A DNA stretch of 64,000 nt from Rhodococcus sp. 14-2470-1b (GCF_002259415.1 NZ_NPFY01000010.1:112397-176396), one strand, 5' to 3'; shown: positions 1 through 8,641, counted from the first letter of the stretch. Notes: generated by a model from the letters alone, not told the origin. A program made the numbers and translations.

Positions 1-1043
1 GCGATGCTGAGCTGCAGTGTTTCGTCGGCGCCGACGACGTTGGACGCCATGCACAGCGTGTCCGAACCCATGTCCGACGGTTGGAGTGTGTCGAGCTTTC
101 GATCGAGACCCACCGCTCCCAGGTCGACCGATGCGAGTGCGGAGTTCAGTCGTTGCTGGTCTTCACGTGTGAGATCGGGTCCCCCGTTCTCGGTGTAGCC
201 GCTGCATCCGCCGCTCGGCGGGGGTGTGCCGGGCGGAACCGGCGTGCTCACTCGTAGTGCGGGTTCTGTTGCGATCAGCTCCAATTCGGGGAGCGTCAAC
301 GGGATTTCTCCGCTGTTCGACGGCTCCGGTGTGTTGGCTCTGTCGTCGGCGCTCACGTGAATCCAGGTTCCGTCGCTTGTGTACGCCCGTACGCTGCGGC
401 TGATGGTGCGGACGCCGTTGATCTCTGCCCATGTGTCGAGCAGATCGACGACCGTGCCGTCGGGCAAGGTCTTACGTTCGTCGAGCGAACCCGCGACGCA
501 GTCCGGCACCGTTTGTGGCGCTTGTTGCACACTGACCTGGACCGAGCCCGACGCGTCGTCGCGGCTGACGGCGCCCCAGGCGTCGGTCGATCCACTGTAG
601 GGGGGTTCGTCGTCGTCGCCGAAGTCGAATATCGGGCCGAACTGCAGCGATTGTTGCGGCGCGGCGAAGGCGAGTTCGACATCGTCGGGAAGCACCGAGG
701 CGACGGCGTCGGACATGGCAGTTGCTTTGGGTCCGTTGAACCATGGGAACCTGGGGTTGTCGTAGGACCGCTCCCCGACGAAGCTCATGCTGAATCTTTC
801 CTCCTCCGCTTCCACGACGGTGTCGCATCCGGGGATGGGCGCGGAGGTATCCACCGGCTCGCTCACTCGCACGTATTCTTCAGGGGCGAGCGCCTCGGGT
901 TCGACGGTGGGAGTCGTTGCTGCCATGGTCGATTCGGGCTCGACAGGACCCTGCAGGGCTCCGGCCACGAGGATCCCGACCGCGACGATACCGACAACGA
1001 CGAGGCCGTCGGTCCACCGCACTCTCGCCGATCTTTCGCTCAT
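1..1043 (-). CDS. Membrane-anchored extracytoplasmic protein of unknown function, C-terminus cut by window edge
   Basis: Reading leftwards from the ATG at 1041-1043, the frame stays open to base 1 (about 347 codons), so the gene is truncated by the window. The N-terminus is a short basic stretch followed by one hydrophobic segment at about residues 10-30 (LVVVGIVAVGILVAGAL). A Pro/Thr/Glu-rich linker and a long acidic extracytoplasmic domain with a few cysteines follow. There is no lipobox, so an uncleaved anchor is likely. GC-rich third positions along the frame support coding. I recognise no family. It may be a lipoprotein-like cell-envelope protein of the kind common in Rhodococcus. The palindromic DNA at 1101-1119 lies just upstream. 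Confidence 0.7.
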   Translation of the reverse strand, partial: MSERSARVRWTDGLVVVGIVAVGILVAGALQGPVEPESTMAATTPTVEPEALAPEEYVRVSEPVDTSAPIPGCDTVVEAEEERFSMSFVGERSYDNPRFPWFNGPKATAMSDAVASVLPDDVELAFAAPQQSLQFGPIFDFGDDDEPPYSGSTDAWGAVSRDDASGSVQVSVQQAPQTVPDCVAGSLDERKTLPDGTVVDLLDTWAEINGVRTISRSVRAYTSDGTWIHVSADDRANTPEPSNSGEIPLTLPELELIATEPALRVSTPVPPGTPPPSGGCSGYTENGGPDLTREDQQRLNSALASVDLGAVGLDRKLDTLQPSDMGSDTLCMASNVVGADETLQLSI

Positions 1044-1100
1044 GATGCTCGCTGCCTACTCGGTTCCAGTACGACGGCATTGTCGTTCGTACCGACAGGT

Positions 1101-1119
1101 TCGTTACGAGAGGTAACGA
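1101..1119. promoter_or_regulatory. Inverted repeat upstream of the first gene (candidate operator)
   Basis: TCGTTAC / GTAACGA arms of 7 bp flank a 5-nt centre (GAGAG), about 60 bp before the start at 1043. A second small inverted repeat (TGTCG...CGACA) lies immediately leftward at about 1081-1097. The intergenic gap is only 100 bp between this start and the end of the VOC gene, so the repeats fall where a promoter for the leftward gene must be. The size and symmetry would suit a dimeric repressor such as a TetR-type protein. No regulator is encoded next to it, so the link is only positional. Confidence 0.35.
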
Positions 1120-1143
1120 TAGGCCATTACGAGTACCTACCGC

Positions 1144-1494
1144 CTAGCCCTGCGTCAGTTCCTGTACGAAGGTGACAGTGTTGCCTGCTGGGTCCGGGGC
1201 TGCGACGGTATTGACGACTCCGGGGTATTCCTGAATTTCGCCGACGGTGATACCCGCGGCCGTCAGTGCCGTCGCGTGGGCGTCGATGTCGCCCACACCG
1301 ATGACGACGGAGGTTCTGCCCGCCGAGGCGATGTCGACGCAGACCTGCACCCAGGCGTTCTCGGCAATCTGCCATTCGGCGGTGTCTTCGATGGGTTCGA
1401 TATCCGGCTCGCGGCCGAAAAGGGTGGTGTACCAGGCACGCGCTTCGGCGAAGTCCTCCACTGGGAGAATCGCAACCACACTGTCGAGCGTCAT
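1144..1494 (-). CDS. VOC superfamily (glyoxalase/bleomycin-resistance-like) protein
   Basis: A 116-aa protein with the single-module vicinal-oxygen-chelate pattern. The N-terminal part reads VVAILPVEDFAEARAWYTTLFG, a core motif where a strand is followed by a helix. The C-terminal half ends APDPAGNTVTFVQ, the typical last strand with a ligand glutamate/glutamine. The start at 1494 is preceded by AGGAGG at good spacing. An in-frame opening continues much further upstream, but that part lies opposite the glycosyltransferase and is not coding. The family includes glyoxalases, dioxygenases and antibiotic-binding proteins. The substrate cannot be told from sequence. It is transcribed away from the glycosyltransferase at 1585. 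Confidence 0.85.
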   Translation of the reverse strand: MTLDSVVAILPVEDFAEARAWYTTLFGREPDIEPIEDTAEWQIAENAWVQVCVDIASAGRTSVVIGVGDIDAHATALTAAGITVGEIQEYPGVVNTVAAPDPAGNTVTFVQELTQG

Positions 1495-1584
1495 CTGGCC
1501 TCCTGGTATCGAGTGATCTGGACAATACCGACAGGCCACGGCACCTACAACCGATGTGCGAGCCGAGCCGGTAGCGTCCGACGG

Positions 1585-2697
1585 ATGCGAATTCTTGTTG
1601 CTGCCAGTGGTGGTGAAGGCCATCTCGGTCCGCTGCTTCCCTTCGTCGATGCTGCGGCCGAGGCAGGTGACGACGTCACTCTCGTCGTGCCACCGGGGCA
1701 GGTGGCCACTGCGCGGTCGACGGGTGCCGATGTACGCGTCGTCGATGCACCGCCCGCCGACGAGGTGGCAAGGGTGCGGCGGGCGTTGGCGTCGAGCGAC
1801 CGGGAGGTGCGGGTACGTGCCGCCGAGGTCGAGCTGTTCGGCCGCATCAACACGGCGGCGGCATTGGAGAAGACCGTCGCTGCGGTGGCCGATTTCGACC
1901 CCGACTTGATTGTGAGGGAACCCTGCGATTACGCGAGTGCAATCGCCGCGGTGCGGAGCGCGGTACCTGTAGCCACGGTGGGCATTTCGCCTGGACTTGC
2001 CGATATTTCCGGTTTGCGGATGGCGAGCCGGGTCATCGAGGACTACGCACCGGGTGTGACCACGACGCTGGAGGCCGCGCCGTATCTGACGCGTTTCCCG
2101 GGTGACGATCCGACGGGGTATTCGGATACGCGCCGGTACGGGTTCACGATAGACCTGGATGTGCGCACGGAGCAGAACCCGCCGTTGGTGTGGCTGACGA
2201 TGGGCACGGTCAACACGCAGCTCGAGCACATTCGCGGCACGTGGGATGCTGCGGTGACCGCGCTGGCCGACCTCGATGTGCGCGTCTTGGCCAGTACCGG
2301 CCGCGGTGGATCGACCCTGCGCAGCACCGATCGCATGGAGGTCGTCGACTGGATCGAGCTCCAGGACATACTGTGTCGTGCGAGTGCCGTCGTGTGTCAC
2401 GGCGGTTCGGGTACGACGCTGGCAGCGCTGGCCGCGGGTATTCCGTTGGTGACCGTTCCGATGATCGCGGATCAGCCGACCAACGCAGCGATAGTCGAGA
2501 GCCTGGGCGCGGGAATCACCGTCGCGCCCAACTCGCCCGCCGCCGGTCTGACCGTCGAGGATGCTCCGCGGTTGCGTCGGGCGATCCACGATGTCCTGAC
2601 CGATCCCTCCTACCGTTCCTCGGCACGCCGAGCAGCGGCCCGCTTCTCCGAAGTTCCGTCAGTCGCCGAACGCTTGGCCCAGCTCCGGCTCACGTGA
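1585..2697 (+). CDS. GT1 family (UGT/MGT-like) glycosyltransferase
   Basis: A 370-aa GT-B protein. The N-terminus RILVAASGGEGHLGPLLPF is the acceptor-domain start seen in macrolide- and glycopeptide-type glycosyltransferases. Near residue 270 the donor-binding segment HGGSGTTLAALAAGIPLV carries the HGG motif that contacts the nucleotide-sugar phosphates, followed by PMIADQPTNA. The family transfers a hexose from a UDP- or TDP-sugar to a small lipophilic acceptor. The frame is open further upstream, but the ATG at 1585 gives the canonical N-terminus. The gene overlaps the 3' end of the convergent binding-protein gene by 8 bp. No aglycone biosynthesis genes are adjacent, so detoxification or lipid glycosylation are both possible. 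Confidence 0.85.
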   Translation: MRILVAASGGEGHLGPLLPFVDAAAEAGDDVTLVVPPGQVATARSTGADVRVVDAPPADEVARVRRALASSDREVRVRAAEVELFGRINTAAALEKTVAAVADFDPDLIVREPCDYASAIAAVRSAVPVATVGISPGLADISGLRMASRVIEDYAPGVTTTLEAAPYLTRFPGDDPTGYSDTRRYGFTIDLDVRTEQNPPLVWLTMGTVNTQLEHIRGTWDAAVTALADLDVRVLASTGRGGSTLRSTDRMEVVDWIELQDILCRASAVVCHGGSGTTLAALAAGIPLVTVPMIADQPTNAAIVESLGAGITVAPNSPAAGLTVEDAPRLRRAIHDVLTDPSYRSSARRAAARFSEVPSVAERLAQLRLT

Positions 2698-3664
2698 CGA
2701 GGCCCTCGCTCCGCAGCCATTCGTAGGCGACGTCGGCGGGGTCTTCGCCTTCGATGTCGACCTTGCCGTTGAGTTCCTGCATCAGGTCGTCGGTGAGGCG
2801 CTCGGAGATCACGGCGACGAGGTCGGCTATTTCCGGGTGTGCTTCGAGGACGGGTGCGCGGACGACGGCGGTACCGCTGTACGGCAGGAAGAACTTTCGG
2901 TCGTCTTCGAGCACGGCGAGGTCGAGGTTCTTGATGCGGCCGTCGGTGGTGTAGACCATGCCGAAGTTGCAGGGCGAGCTCTGCGCAGTGGAGGTGTACA
3001 CGACGCCTGCGTCCATTCTGGTGACGTTCCCACCGGGTACGCCGTTCGGTCCGTCGAGGGGAATGTCGTAGGTGTCGAGCATCGGACCGAATCCATCGGC
3101 GCGGGAGAAGAATTCGTCGTCGACGCAGAAGGTGCGTTCGTTCGTGGGCAGCGCGGCGACGTCGGACAGGGTTTTCACGCCGAGCCTCTCCGCGGTGCCT
3201 GCGGATGCAGCGAACGCGTAGGTGTCGTTGAAGTTGGCCGGCGGCAGCCATTCCAGGTTGTTGGAGCTGAGCTCGAGGTCGTGCACGCGTTGCCACAGCT
3301 CGTCGGGATCGGCGATCGTCTCGGTTTCACCGTGGTAGTTGACCCACCCCGTACCCGTGTACTCCCAGAGGATGTCCGCGTCTCCGTTGAGTTGGGCCTG
3401 GCGCGACGATGCCGAACCCGGTGCACCTGTCAGATCGCTGACGTTGGCACCGGCTGCCGCGAGGTACGTCGCGGTGATCTTTCCGAGCAGTACACCTTCG
3501 GTGAAGCTCTTCGAGGTGACGACGAGAGATGCTCCGTCCAAGGGCTTTTCACCGTCGACCAGGTCGGTGGACTGAAAGGTTCCGGACGAGCTGACGAGTC
3601 CGCAGCCCGCGGCGACGCTCGCGATGAGCGCGAGAGCTCCGACCCGTAGAGAATGCCGAATCAT
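2690..3664 (-). CDS. proX: Osmoprotectant/glycine-betaine ABC transporter substrate-binding lipoprotein
   Basis: A 324-aa protein beginning with a signal peptide and the lipobox SVAAGC, so it should be lipid-anchored outside the membrane. The mature part resembles OpuAC/ProX-type binding proteins: SKSFTEGVLLGKI near the start, NGDADILWEYTGTGW about 100 residues in, and FCVDDEFFSRADGFGPML further on. It would capture compatible solutes such as betaine, choline or proline betaine and deliver them to the two permeases. Its ATG overlaps the stop of the upstream permease (ATGA, 3661-3664), indicating translational coupling. It is the last gene of the operon and runs convergently into the GT1 gene. 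Confidence 0.9.
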   Translation of the reverse strand: MIRHSLRVGALALIASVAAGCGLVSSSGTFQSTDLVDGEKPLDGASLVVTSKSFTEGVLLGKITATYLAAAGANVSDLTGAPGSASSRQAQLNGDADILWEYTGTGWVNYHGETETIADPDELWQRVHDLELSSNNLEWLPPANFNDTYAFAASAGTAERLGVKTLSDVAALPTNERTFCVDDEFFSRADGFGPMLDTYDIPLDGPNGVPGGNVTRMDAGVVYTSTAQSSPCNFGMVYTTDGRIKNLDLAVLEDDRKFFLPYSGTAVVRAPVLEAHPEIADLVAVISERLTDDLMQELNGKVDIEGEDPADVAYEWLRSEGLVT

Positions 3665-4398
3665 GCCACTCCTCGTGGGGTTGCGAACAGTTCGACGAGG
3701 CGTCCCAGCCAGTCGATCGTCAGCGCCAGCAGCGCGACCAGGATGGCTCCGGAGATGAGCAGTTTCGGGAGGAACAGGGTCACGCCGGTCGTGATGAGGG
3801 TTCCGAGGCTGGTGGCGCCGATGAACGTGCTCAGCGTCGCGGTGCCGACCAGGATGACCAGGGCGGTCCGCACGCCGTTGAGAATGACGGGAACGGCCAA
3901 CGGCAGTTCGACCTGGACGAGTGTACGGATACCGGAGTACCCGATGCCTCGGGCGGCCTCGATGGTTCGCTTGTCCACCTGGTCGATGCCGACGATGGTG
4001 TTCTGGAGGATCGGCAGGATGGCGTAGACGACGAGGCCGACGACGGCGGTTCTGAAGCCGGTGCCGAGCCACATCGTCAGCAACACGATCAGTCCGACGG
4101 CGGGTGCGGCCTGGCCGATGTTGGCGAAGTTGATCGCGAACGGTTTGAACGGCTTGACCTTCTCGCGGGTCAGCAGGATGCCGAGCGGGATCGCGATGAC
4201 GACGACGAACACGGTTGCCGTCAAGGTCAATTGGATGTGGTCGAGGATCGTGGTTTTCAGGGTCGACCAGCCGAGCGATGCTTCCTCGGTCGGAGTGAGC
4301 GTCGTCGATCGGTACCACAGGAAGTATCCGACGCCCAGAACGATGATGAGCAGCGGCTCGAACCACACGTCTATCGGTGTGCGGCGCAGTCGATTCAT
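3661..4398 (-). CDS. proW: Osmoprotectant ABC transporter permease (second permease)
   Basis: A 245-aa inner-membrane protein with about six hydrophobic segments. The binding-protein-dependent transport signature is visible as EAARGIGYSGIRTLVQVELPLAVPVILNG (residues about 145-175), the EAA loop that docks on the ATPase. It pairs with the permease at 5591-6235. Two different permeases around one ATPase is the OpuC/OpuB-type layout. The gene overlaps both neighbours by ATGA (4395-4398 and 3661-3664). The N-terminal 20 residues before the first membrane segment are slightly longer than in the partner permease. Confidence 0.9.
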   Translation of the reverse strand: MNRLRRTPIDVWFEPLLIIVLGVGYFLWYRSTTLTPTEEASLGWSTLKTTILDHIQLTLTATVFVVVIAIPLGILLTREKVKPFKPFAINFANIGQAAPAVGLIVLLTMWLGTGFRTAVVGLVVYAILPILQNTIVGIDQVDKRTIEAARGIGYSGIRTLVQVELPLAVPVILNGVRTALVILVGTATLSTFIGATSLGTLITTGVTLFLPKLLISGAILVALLALTIDWLGRLVELFATPRGVA

Positions 4399-5594
4399 GT
4401 GGCCGACCCCTCCGCGTGCTGGGTGTAGGAGACGTGGCCGTCGCCCTCGCGGGCTTCGTCGAGCTGGCCACGGACGACCGACATGACGGTCTTGATGGTC
4501 AGCGACCCGGTGACGACGCCACGGCCGTCGGTGACGACGACTCCGCCCTGGCTGGCGGCGAGCATGACGTCGAGTGCGTCGTTGAGCGTCGACGACGGTG
4601 CGACGACGGGTAGGCGTGGGTCGATGTAGTCGGACACCGTGTCATTGGTGGCGACTTCGTCGAGCGATGGCCAGGACCGGGGTTTGCCGTGCTCGTCGAC
4701 GACGACGATCCAGGTCACGCCTGCGGCGCGTGCGCGGCCGATGACTTCCTGCGACGAGTCGCCGACGCGTGCGGTGACGACGGGCTCGTGTTCGACGTCC
4801 TTGACCCTCGACAGCGTCAGGTGGGCAAGCGTTGCACCCGAGCCGATGAACTCTTCGACGAATGCGTTGGCGGGCTTGGCGAGAATTTCTTCGGGGGTGG
4901 CGTACTGCTCGATCTTTCCGCCTTCGGAGAGGATGAGCACCTTGTCTCCGAGTTTGGTGGCTTCCTCGAAGTCGTGGGTGACGATCACGATGGTCTTGGC
5001 GACTTCGTGTTGGATCGCGATGAGGCTGTCCTGCAGGCGGACTCGGGTGATGGGGTCGACGGCGCTGAAGGGCTCGTCCATCAGCAGGACCGGCGGGTCC
5101 GCTGCGAGTGCACGTGCGACGCCGACGCGCTGTTGCTGTCCGCCGGACATGTCCTTGGGGAGTCGGTCTCGGAAGGTGTCCGCGTCGAGGCCGACGAGAT
5201 CGAGCAGGTATTCGGTGCGCTCGGCGATGCGTTTCTTGTCCCAGCCCAGTACTCGGGGGATGGCGCCGATGTTCTTCTGCACCGACCAGTGTGGGAAGAG
5301 CCCGCCGGCCTGGATGACGTATCCGATGGACTGACGAAGCTTGTCGGGGTCCTCGCCGGTGACGTCGCGGTCGCCGATGAAGAGCCTGCCCTCGGTGGGC
5401 TCGATCAGCCGGTTGATCATCTTGAGGGTTGTCGTCTTACCGCAGCCGGAGGGCCCGACGAAGGCGACGATGTGTCCGGCTTCGATCTCGAGGTCGATCT
5501 TCTGGACAGCAGGCTTGGTCTGGCCTCGATACTGCTTGACGACGCCGTCGAGCCGAATCGATGCACCCGAGACGGTGCGGTCGGTGTCGGTCAT
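4395..5594 (-). CDS. proV: Osmoprotectant ABC transporter ATP-binding protein with C-terminal CBS domains
   Basis: A 399-aa ATPase. Walker A is GPSGCGKTTT (near residue 40), the signature is MSGGQQQRVG, Walker B is VLLMDEPFSAVD and the switch is VTHDFEEA. The roughly 140 residues after the nucleotide-binding domain form a CBS pair, recognisable from VVDEHGKPRSW and later GVVVTDGRGVVTG. In OpuA/OpuC relatives this region senses ionic strength or binds cyclic-di-AMP, so osmotic or nucleotide gating is likely. The ATG at 5594 overlaps the stop of the upstream permease (ATGA). A much longer frame is open upstream but lies out of phase inside that permease, so it is not used. Confidence 0.93.
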   Translation of the reverse strand: MTDTDRTVSGASIRLDGVVKQYRGQTKPAVQKIDLEIEAGHIVAFVGPSGCGKTTTLKMINRLIEPTEGRLFIGDRDVTGEDPDKLRQSIGYVIQAGGLFPHWSVQKNIGAIPRVLGWDKKRIAERTEYLLDLVGLDADTFRDRLPKDMSGGQQQRVGVARALAADPPVLLMDEPFSAVDPITRVRLQDSLIAIQHEVAKTIVIVTHDFEEATKLGDKVLILSEGGKIEQYATPEEILAKPANAFVEEFIGSGATLAHLTLSRVKDVEHEPVVTARVGDSSQEVIGRARAAGVTWIVVVDEHGKPRSWPSLDEVATNDTVSDYIDPRLPVVAPSSTLNDALDVMLAASQGGVVVTDGRGVVTGSLTIKTVMSVVRGQLDEAREGDGHVSYTQHAEGSAT

Positions 5595-6235
5595 GACAAT
5601 CCCTTCGAGATGGTGAGGCGCCCGAGAAGGACGAGCAGGGCGTCGAACACCAATGCGATGACGACGATGAGAACGGTTCCGGTGACTGCCATTTCGACGG
5701 AGTTGGTTCCGCCGAGCCGGGACAGGCCGTTGAAGATGAGTGATCCGAGGCCTGGTCCGAGGACGTAGGCGACGATCGCGGCGACACCGACGACCATCTG
5801 GGTGGACACGCGGATGCCGGTGAGAATCACGGGCCACGCGATCGGCAGCGATACCGACAGGAGAATTCGCCAGCGGGACAGTCCGATTCCGCGGGCGGAT
5901 TCGATGGTCGCGTCGGGCACCGATCGCAGTCCGACGATGGCGTTTCCAATCACGGGCATTGCGGCGAAGAACGCGAGCATGATGAACGACGGGACAACGC
6001 CGAGCCCGAACGGGACGATGAGCAGGGCCAGCAACGCGAGCGACGGAATGGTCAGCGCCACTCGACTGCTCGTCAAAGTCAGTGCCGAGAACAGCGGCAG
6101 TCGGTGTACCGCGACCGCGATGACGATGGCGACGGCGCTGCCGACGAGAACTGTTTGAAACGCCAGTGACGCATGCTGATACGTCAGAAACGAGAGGAAC
6201 TGCCCCCGTCCCTGAAGATAGTGCCACAAATCCAC
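5591..6235 (-). CDS. proW: Osmoprotectant ABC transporter permease (first gene of operon)
   Basis: A 214-aa permease if it starts at the GTG at 6235, which has a strong GGGGAG ribosome site 6 nt upstream. A second in-phase GTG at 6268 would add 11 residues (starting KYAAAKG) but lacks such a site. The EAA-like loop is ESARGIGLSRWRILLSVSLPIAWPVILTG. About five to six membrane helices are visible. It leads the four-gene transporter operon and is translationally coupled to the ATPase by ATGA. Its leader (6236-6694) is long and structured and is where regulation would be expected. Confidence 0.88.
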   Translation of the reverse strand: MDLWHYLQGRGQFLSFLTYQHASLAFQTVLVGSAVAIVIAVAVHRLPLFSALTLTSSRVALTIPSLALLALLIVPFGLGVVPSFIMLAFFAAMPVIGNAIVGLRSVPDATIESARGIGLSRWRILLSVSLPIAWPVILTGIRVSTQMVVGVAAIVAYVLGPGLGSLIFNGLSRLGGTNSVEMAVTGTVLIVVIALVFDALLVLLGRLTISKGLS

Positions 6236-6694
6236 GCGTATCTCCCCTTTTGCAGCCGCGTATTTCACCGAACACAGTGCTGCCGGTTTCAGTTCGGGGA
6301 CGTTACCGGCATTTCCCCGCCTTCGCGGGGTTTTACCTCTCCGGCGGGTGTGGGGTCGGTGCGTCGCGAAAACGGGATCGTGGCCCGTTCACCTGCAGGG
6401 ATTCCGACCTCGGGGACGCTTCGCGGAACGCCGGTCGCACTTAAAATCAGCTCGAGCGGAATTACCCACTCTCGCAGTGTCCGGACTGCCGAGCGGTCGG
6501 GTTCGTCGAGTGAATCGTGCGACCCGACGGGATCGGGCGCGGATCGCGGGCAGCGCGACGGTTTGCGGACACGCGCGGTCGACAGGGGCCCCACGCTGGG
6601 GCAATGCCTCGGGTACCGTTATCGGACCGGGAAGTTCGGTAATGAAATCTCGCCTACTTCCGATGAACCAGACACATTCCGAGCCAGGAGGGAC
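6236..6694. promoter_or_regulatory. 459-bp divergent intergenic region with hairpins; long leader of the osmoprotectant operon
   Basis: No convincing gene lies here. On the minus strand (transporter side) two stems occur shortly before the start. One is CCCCGC/GCGGGG with a 4-nt loop (6315-6330), flanked on the plus strand by TTTT. The other is GCCGGT/ACCGGC (about 6283-6312). Further upstream are GC-rich blocks that can pair (for example around 6440-6490). The region must carry promoters for both the leftward transporter operon and the rightward lipoprotein gene at 6695. Osmolyte transporters are known targets of the ydaO/c-di-AMP riboswitch in other bacteria. I see no full match to that consensus by eye. 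Confidence 0.45.
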
Positions 6695-7321
6695 ATGCCG
6701 AATCGCAGCCGAGCACCCCGGCACGCTGCTGTCCTGGTGAGCGCGGCTGTCTCGGTGGGGGCCGCGGCGATGCTGGTTGCCGGGTGTACTGCCGACGCCG
6801 AGGCTCCGACGCCGGTGAGCTCCGCGGCACCCACCGCGACCACGGCCTCCGACAGCACATCCACCAGTTCGGTTCAGGCGCCTGCACCTGCTGCCGAGGC
6901 GACGACGCCCCTGCTGGTCCCACCGAGTGTCATTGCCTCGGCGTCCGAGCCGCCGCCATACGAGCCCCCGCCCGACGAGCCACCGTCGTACGAGCCACCG
7001 CCGTACGACCCGCCGACGCGACCGCAGGATGTCACCTACGATCCGCCGCCGGCCGCCTCGTTCGATCCGCCCGAGCCTGTGATGCCGCCTCCGAACCCGA
7101 TCGATTCGCGGGGATTTCCGCTGGGCACGACGTGCGGGCCGGTGTCCTGCACCTCGCCCGACGGTCTGATCTTCGTCAACCCCGAAGCGGTCCCCAACTT
7201 GAGCGACCGGGGCTTCGACCTGTGCGATCACACGTACTGTCCGCCTCCGGGACTGCAGATCGTTCCGGATCAGTTGCCGTCGACGGGCAGCTCGGGCGGG
7301 ACTCCGACGTCACCTCGCTGA
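6695..7321 (+). CDS. Proline-rich secreted lipoprotein of unknown function
   Basis: A 208-aa protein whose start is fixed by an AGGAGGG ribosome site. A signal peptide ends in the lipobox MLVAGC at about residue 31. The mature N-terminus is Ala/Thr/Ser-rich. Residues about 90-150 are a low-complexity run of repeated YEPPP/YDPPP/DEPPS units, probably an extended spacer through the cell wall. The C-terminal domain of roughly 60 residues has four cysteines (TTCGPVSC and DLCDHTYC), suggesting two disulfides. I do not recognise the C-terminal domain. The gene is 22 bp upstream of the SGNH hydrolase and is probably cotranscribed with it. Confidence 0.75.
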   Translation: MPNRSRAPRHAAVLVSAAVSVGAAAMLVAGCTADAEAPTPVSSAAPTATTASDSTSTSSVQAPAPAAEATTPLLVPPSVIASASEPPPYEPPPDEPPSYEPPPYDPPTRPQDVTYDPPPAASFDPPEPVMPPPNPIDSRGFPLGTTCGPVSCTSPDGLIFVNPEAVPNLSDRGFDLCDHTYCPPPGLQIVPDQLPSTGSSGGTPTSPR

Positions 7322-7343
7322 GCTCGTACGGCACAATTCGGGC

Positions 7344-8036
7344 GTGCTGAAGACGCGACGATATCGCCTCCTCCTCGCCGGGGGAGTTCTGCTGGTGATC
7401 GTCGCGGGGCTACTCCTCGGCCCCCTCCGGAAGCCTGCGCTGTATGTATGGAATGCCGAATGCTTCGGCTGGAGTACCTCCGGTGGTGGCACTCGCATCG
7501 CCGCACTGGGAGATTCCATCGCGGAGGGAAATTCGGCCGTCGGGTGGGGAATTCACGGTGACACCTCGTGGTATTCCCATCTTGTGTGCGGGGCGGACGC
7601 TCGGGGCGCCGATGGAATCAATGCAGGTCGACGAGGGCAGACGACCGCCCAGATCCGAGCCCGTATCGACGAAGTACTGGACGCGAATCCCCAGGTGCTG
7701 GTCGTGGGCGGTGGCACGAACGATCAGGCCCGCGGAGTGCCGCTCGAGCAGACAATGGACAATCTCCGTTTCATCCTGGACAGGGCGCGGGACATCGAGA
7801 CCGTTGTTCTGACGACGGTGCCGCGGTCGCGATCGGCGACGGACGATCGTCTCGACACTGCGATCAGAACCCTTGCGGCTCAACGCGGGATCCCACTGGT
7901 CGATTTCGCGTCGACGTTGAAACGACCGGGCGCGACGTTCGACGGAATCCATCCGACGGCCGACTCGGCCAGGATCATGGCGGATCAGGTGGCCGACGCC
8001 GCCGGTCTGAGCGTGAGAATCGCGTCGAGCGAATAG
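7344..8036 (+). CDS. SGNH/GDSL-family hydrolase, membrane-anchored
   Basis: A 230-aa protein starting at GTG 7344. One N-terminal hydrophobic segment (residues about 8-27) acts as anchor or signal. The SGNH blocks follow: ALGDSIAEG with the nucleophile serine (block I), a glycine after NAGRRGQT (block II), GGGTNDQ (block III) and FDGIHPT with the catalytic Asp-His (block V). Such enzymes are esterases or lipases acting on acyl groups outside the membrane. Pairing with a wall-spanning lipoprotein suggests envelope work. It differs from the second SGNH protein of the window (48002-48724) in length and motif sequence. Confidence 0.85.
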   Translation: MLKTRRYRLLLAGGVLLVIVAGLLLGPLRKPALYVWNAECFGWSTSGGGTRIAALGDSIAEGNSAVGWGIHGDTSWYSHLVCGADARGADGINAGRRGQTTAQIRARIDEVLDANPQVLVVGGGTNDQARGVPLEQTMDNLRFILDRARDIETVVLTTVPRSRSATDDRLDTAIRTLAAQRGIPLVDFASTLKRPGATFDGIHPTADSARIMADQVADAAGLSVRIASSE

Positions 8037-8073
8037 CTCACCCGAATCGTCTCGATAGTCCACTATTGACGCC

Positions 8074-8514
8074 ATGAACCCGGACCACGGCATGTCGACG
8101 CTCCCTGACGTGGAGAGCGCGCAGTCGATCACGGCCGTCCTGTTGTCCGCCGGCGGGGAGTCCGACGGGTGGGCCGGGGAGGTATTCGAGGCACTGTGCC
8201 GGACGCATGCGCGAGCACACCTGCATTTCATCCTGCCTCCACCCTCGAATACTTCGATGGAGCTGTGCACGTCGATGTCGGCGGCGTTCGGCGCGTTCAC
8301 CGGCCCGTTGCCGGAGTACTCGACCGCCGATACCGTGGTCGCAAAGCTGGCCGTACAGTTGGCGCCGACCGGACGCGGTTGGTCGTGGGCGGCGAGCCCG
8401 TCGGTGATCGGTAGGTCGGCCACGGCTCGGTCGAAGCCGCGCACGGTTCTGGGAGCGGGTCGTCGGCCGCTGTATGCACTGTGGTTTCGGGCTTTGAGGT
8501 ACCGGCCCATCTGA
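8074..8514 (+). CDS. Hypothetical protein, 146 aa
   Basis: The frame has the strong third-position GC bias of its neighbours and starts with an ATG 37 bp after the SGNH gene. A second in-frame ATG seven codons later is possible. There is no signal peptide or clear membrane helix. The C-terminus is basic. I recognise no domain. The reverse strand is also open across this gene and its upstream neighbour, but there the codon use is poor. It could be cotranscribed with the SGNH gene. Confidence 0.5.
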   Translation: MNPDHGMSTLPDVESAQSITAVLLSAGGESDGWAGEVFEALCRTHARAHLHFILPPPSNTSMELCTSMSAAFGAFTGPLPEYSTADTVVAKLAVQLAPTGRGWSWAASPSVIGRSATARSKPRTVLGAGRRPLYALWFRALRYRPI

Positions 8515-8641
8515 CCGATCGGTGGCTCGTTACCTTTCTGTGATAACTCGGTTATCGCACCGTGATGCAACGATTTATGGTGGCGAGACCTTCGACTGCG
8601 AGAGTTGTCCTCGACGAACTCACGACGCGAAGGCAGAGAAC

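Noticed and set aside
6311..6334. CCCCGC/GCGGGG hairpin with TTTT as a rightward intrinsic terminator
   Set aside because: No rightward gene ends upstream, so it is more likely part of the leftward operon's leader.
6955..7090. Repetitive CCGCC/TACGA tracts as a DNA repeat element
   Set aside because: Explained by the proline-rich codons of the lipoprotein.
7410..8570. 386-codon minus-strand frame opposite the SGNH and hypothetical genes
   Set aside because: SGNH motifs fix the coding strand; the reverse frame has no motif and poor codon use.
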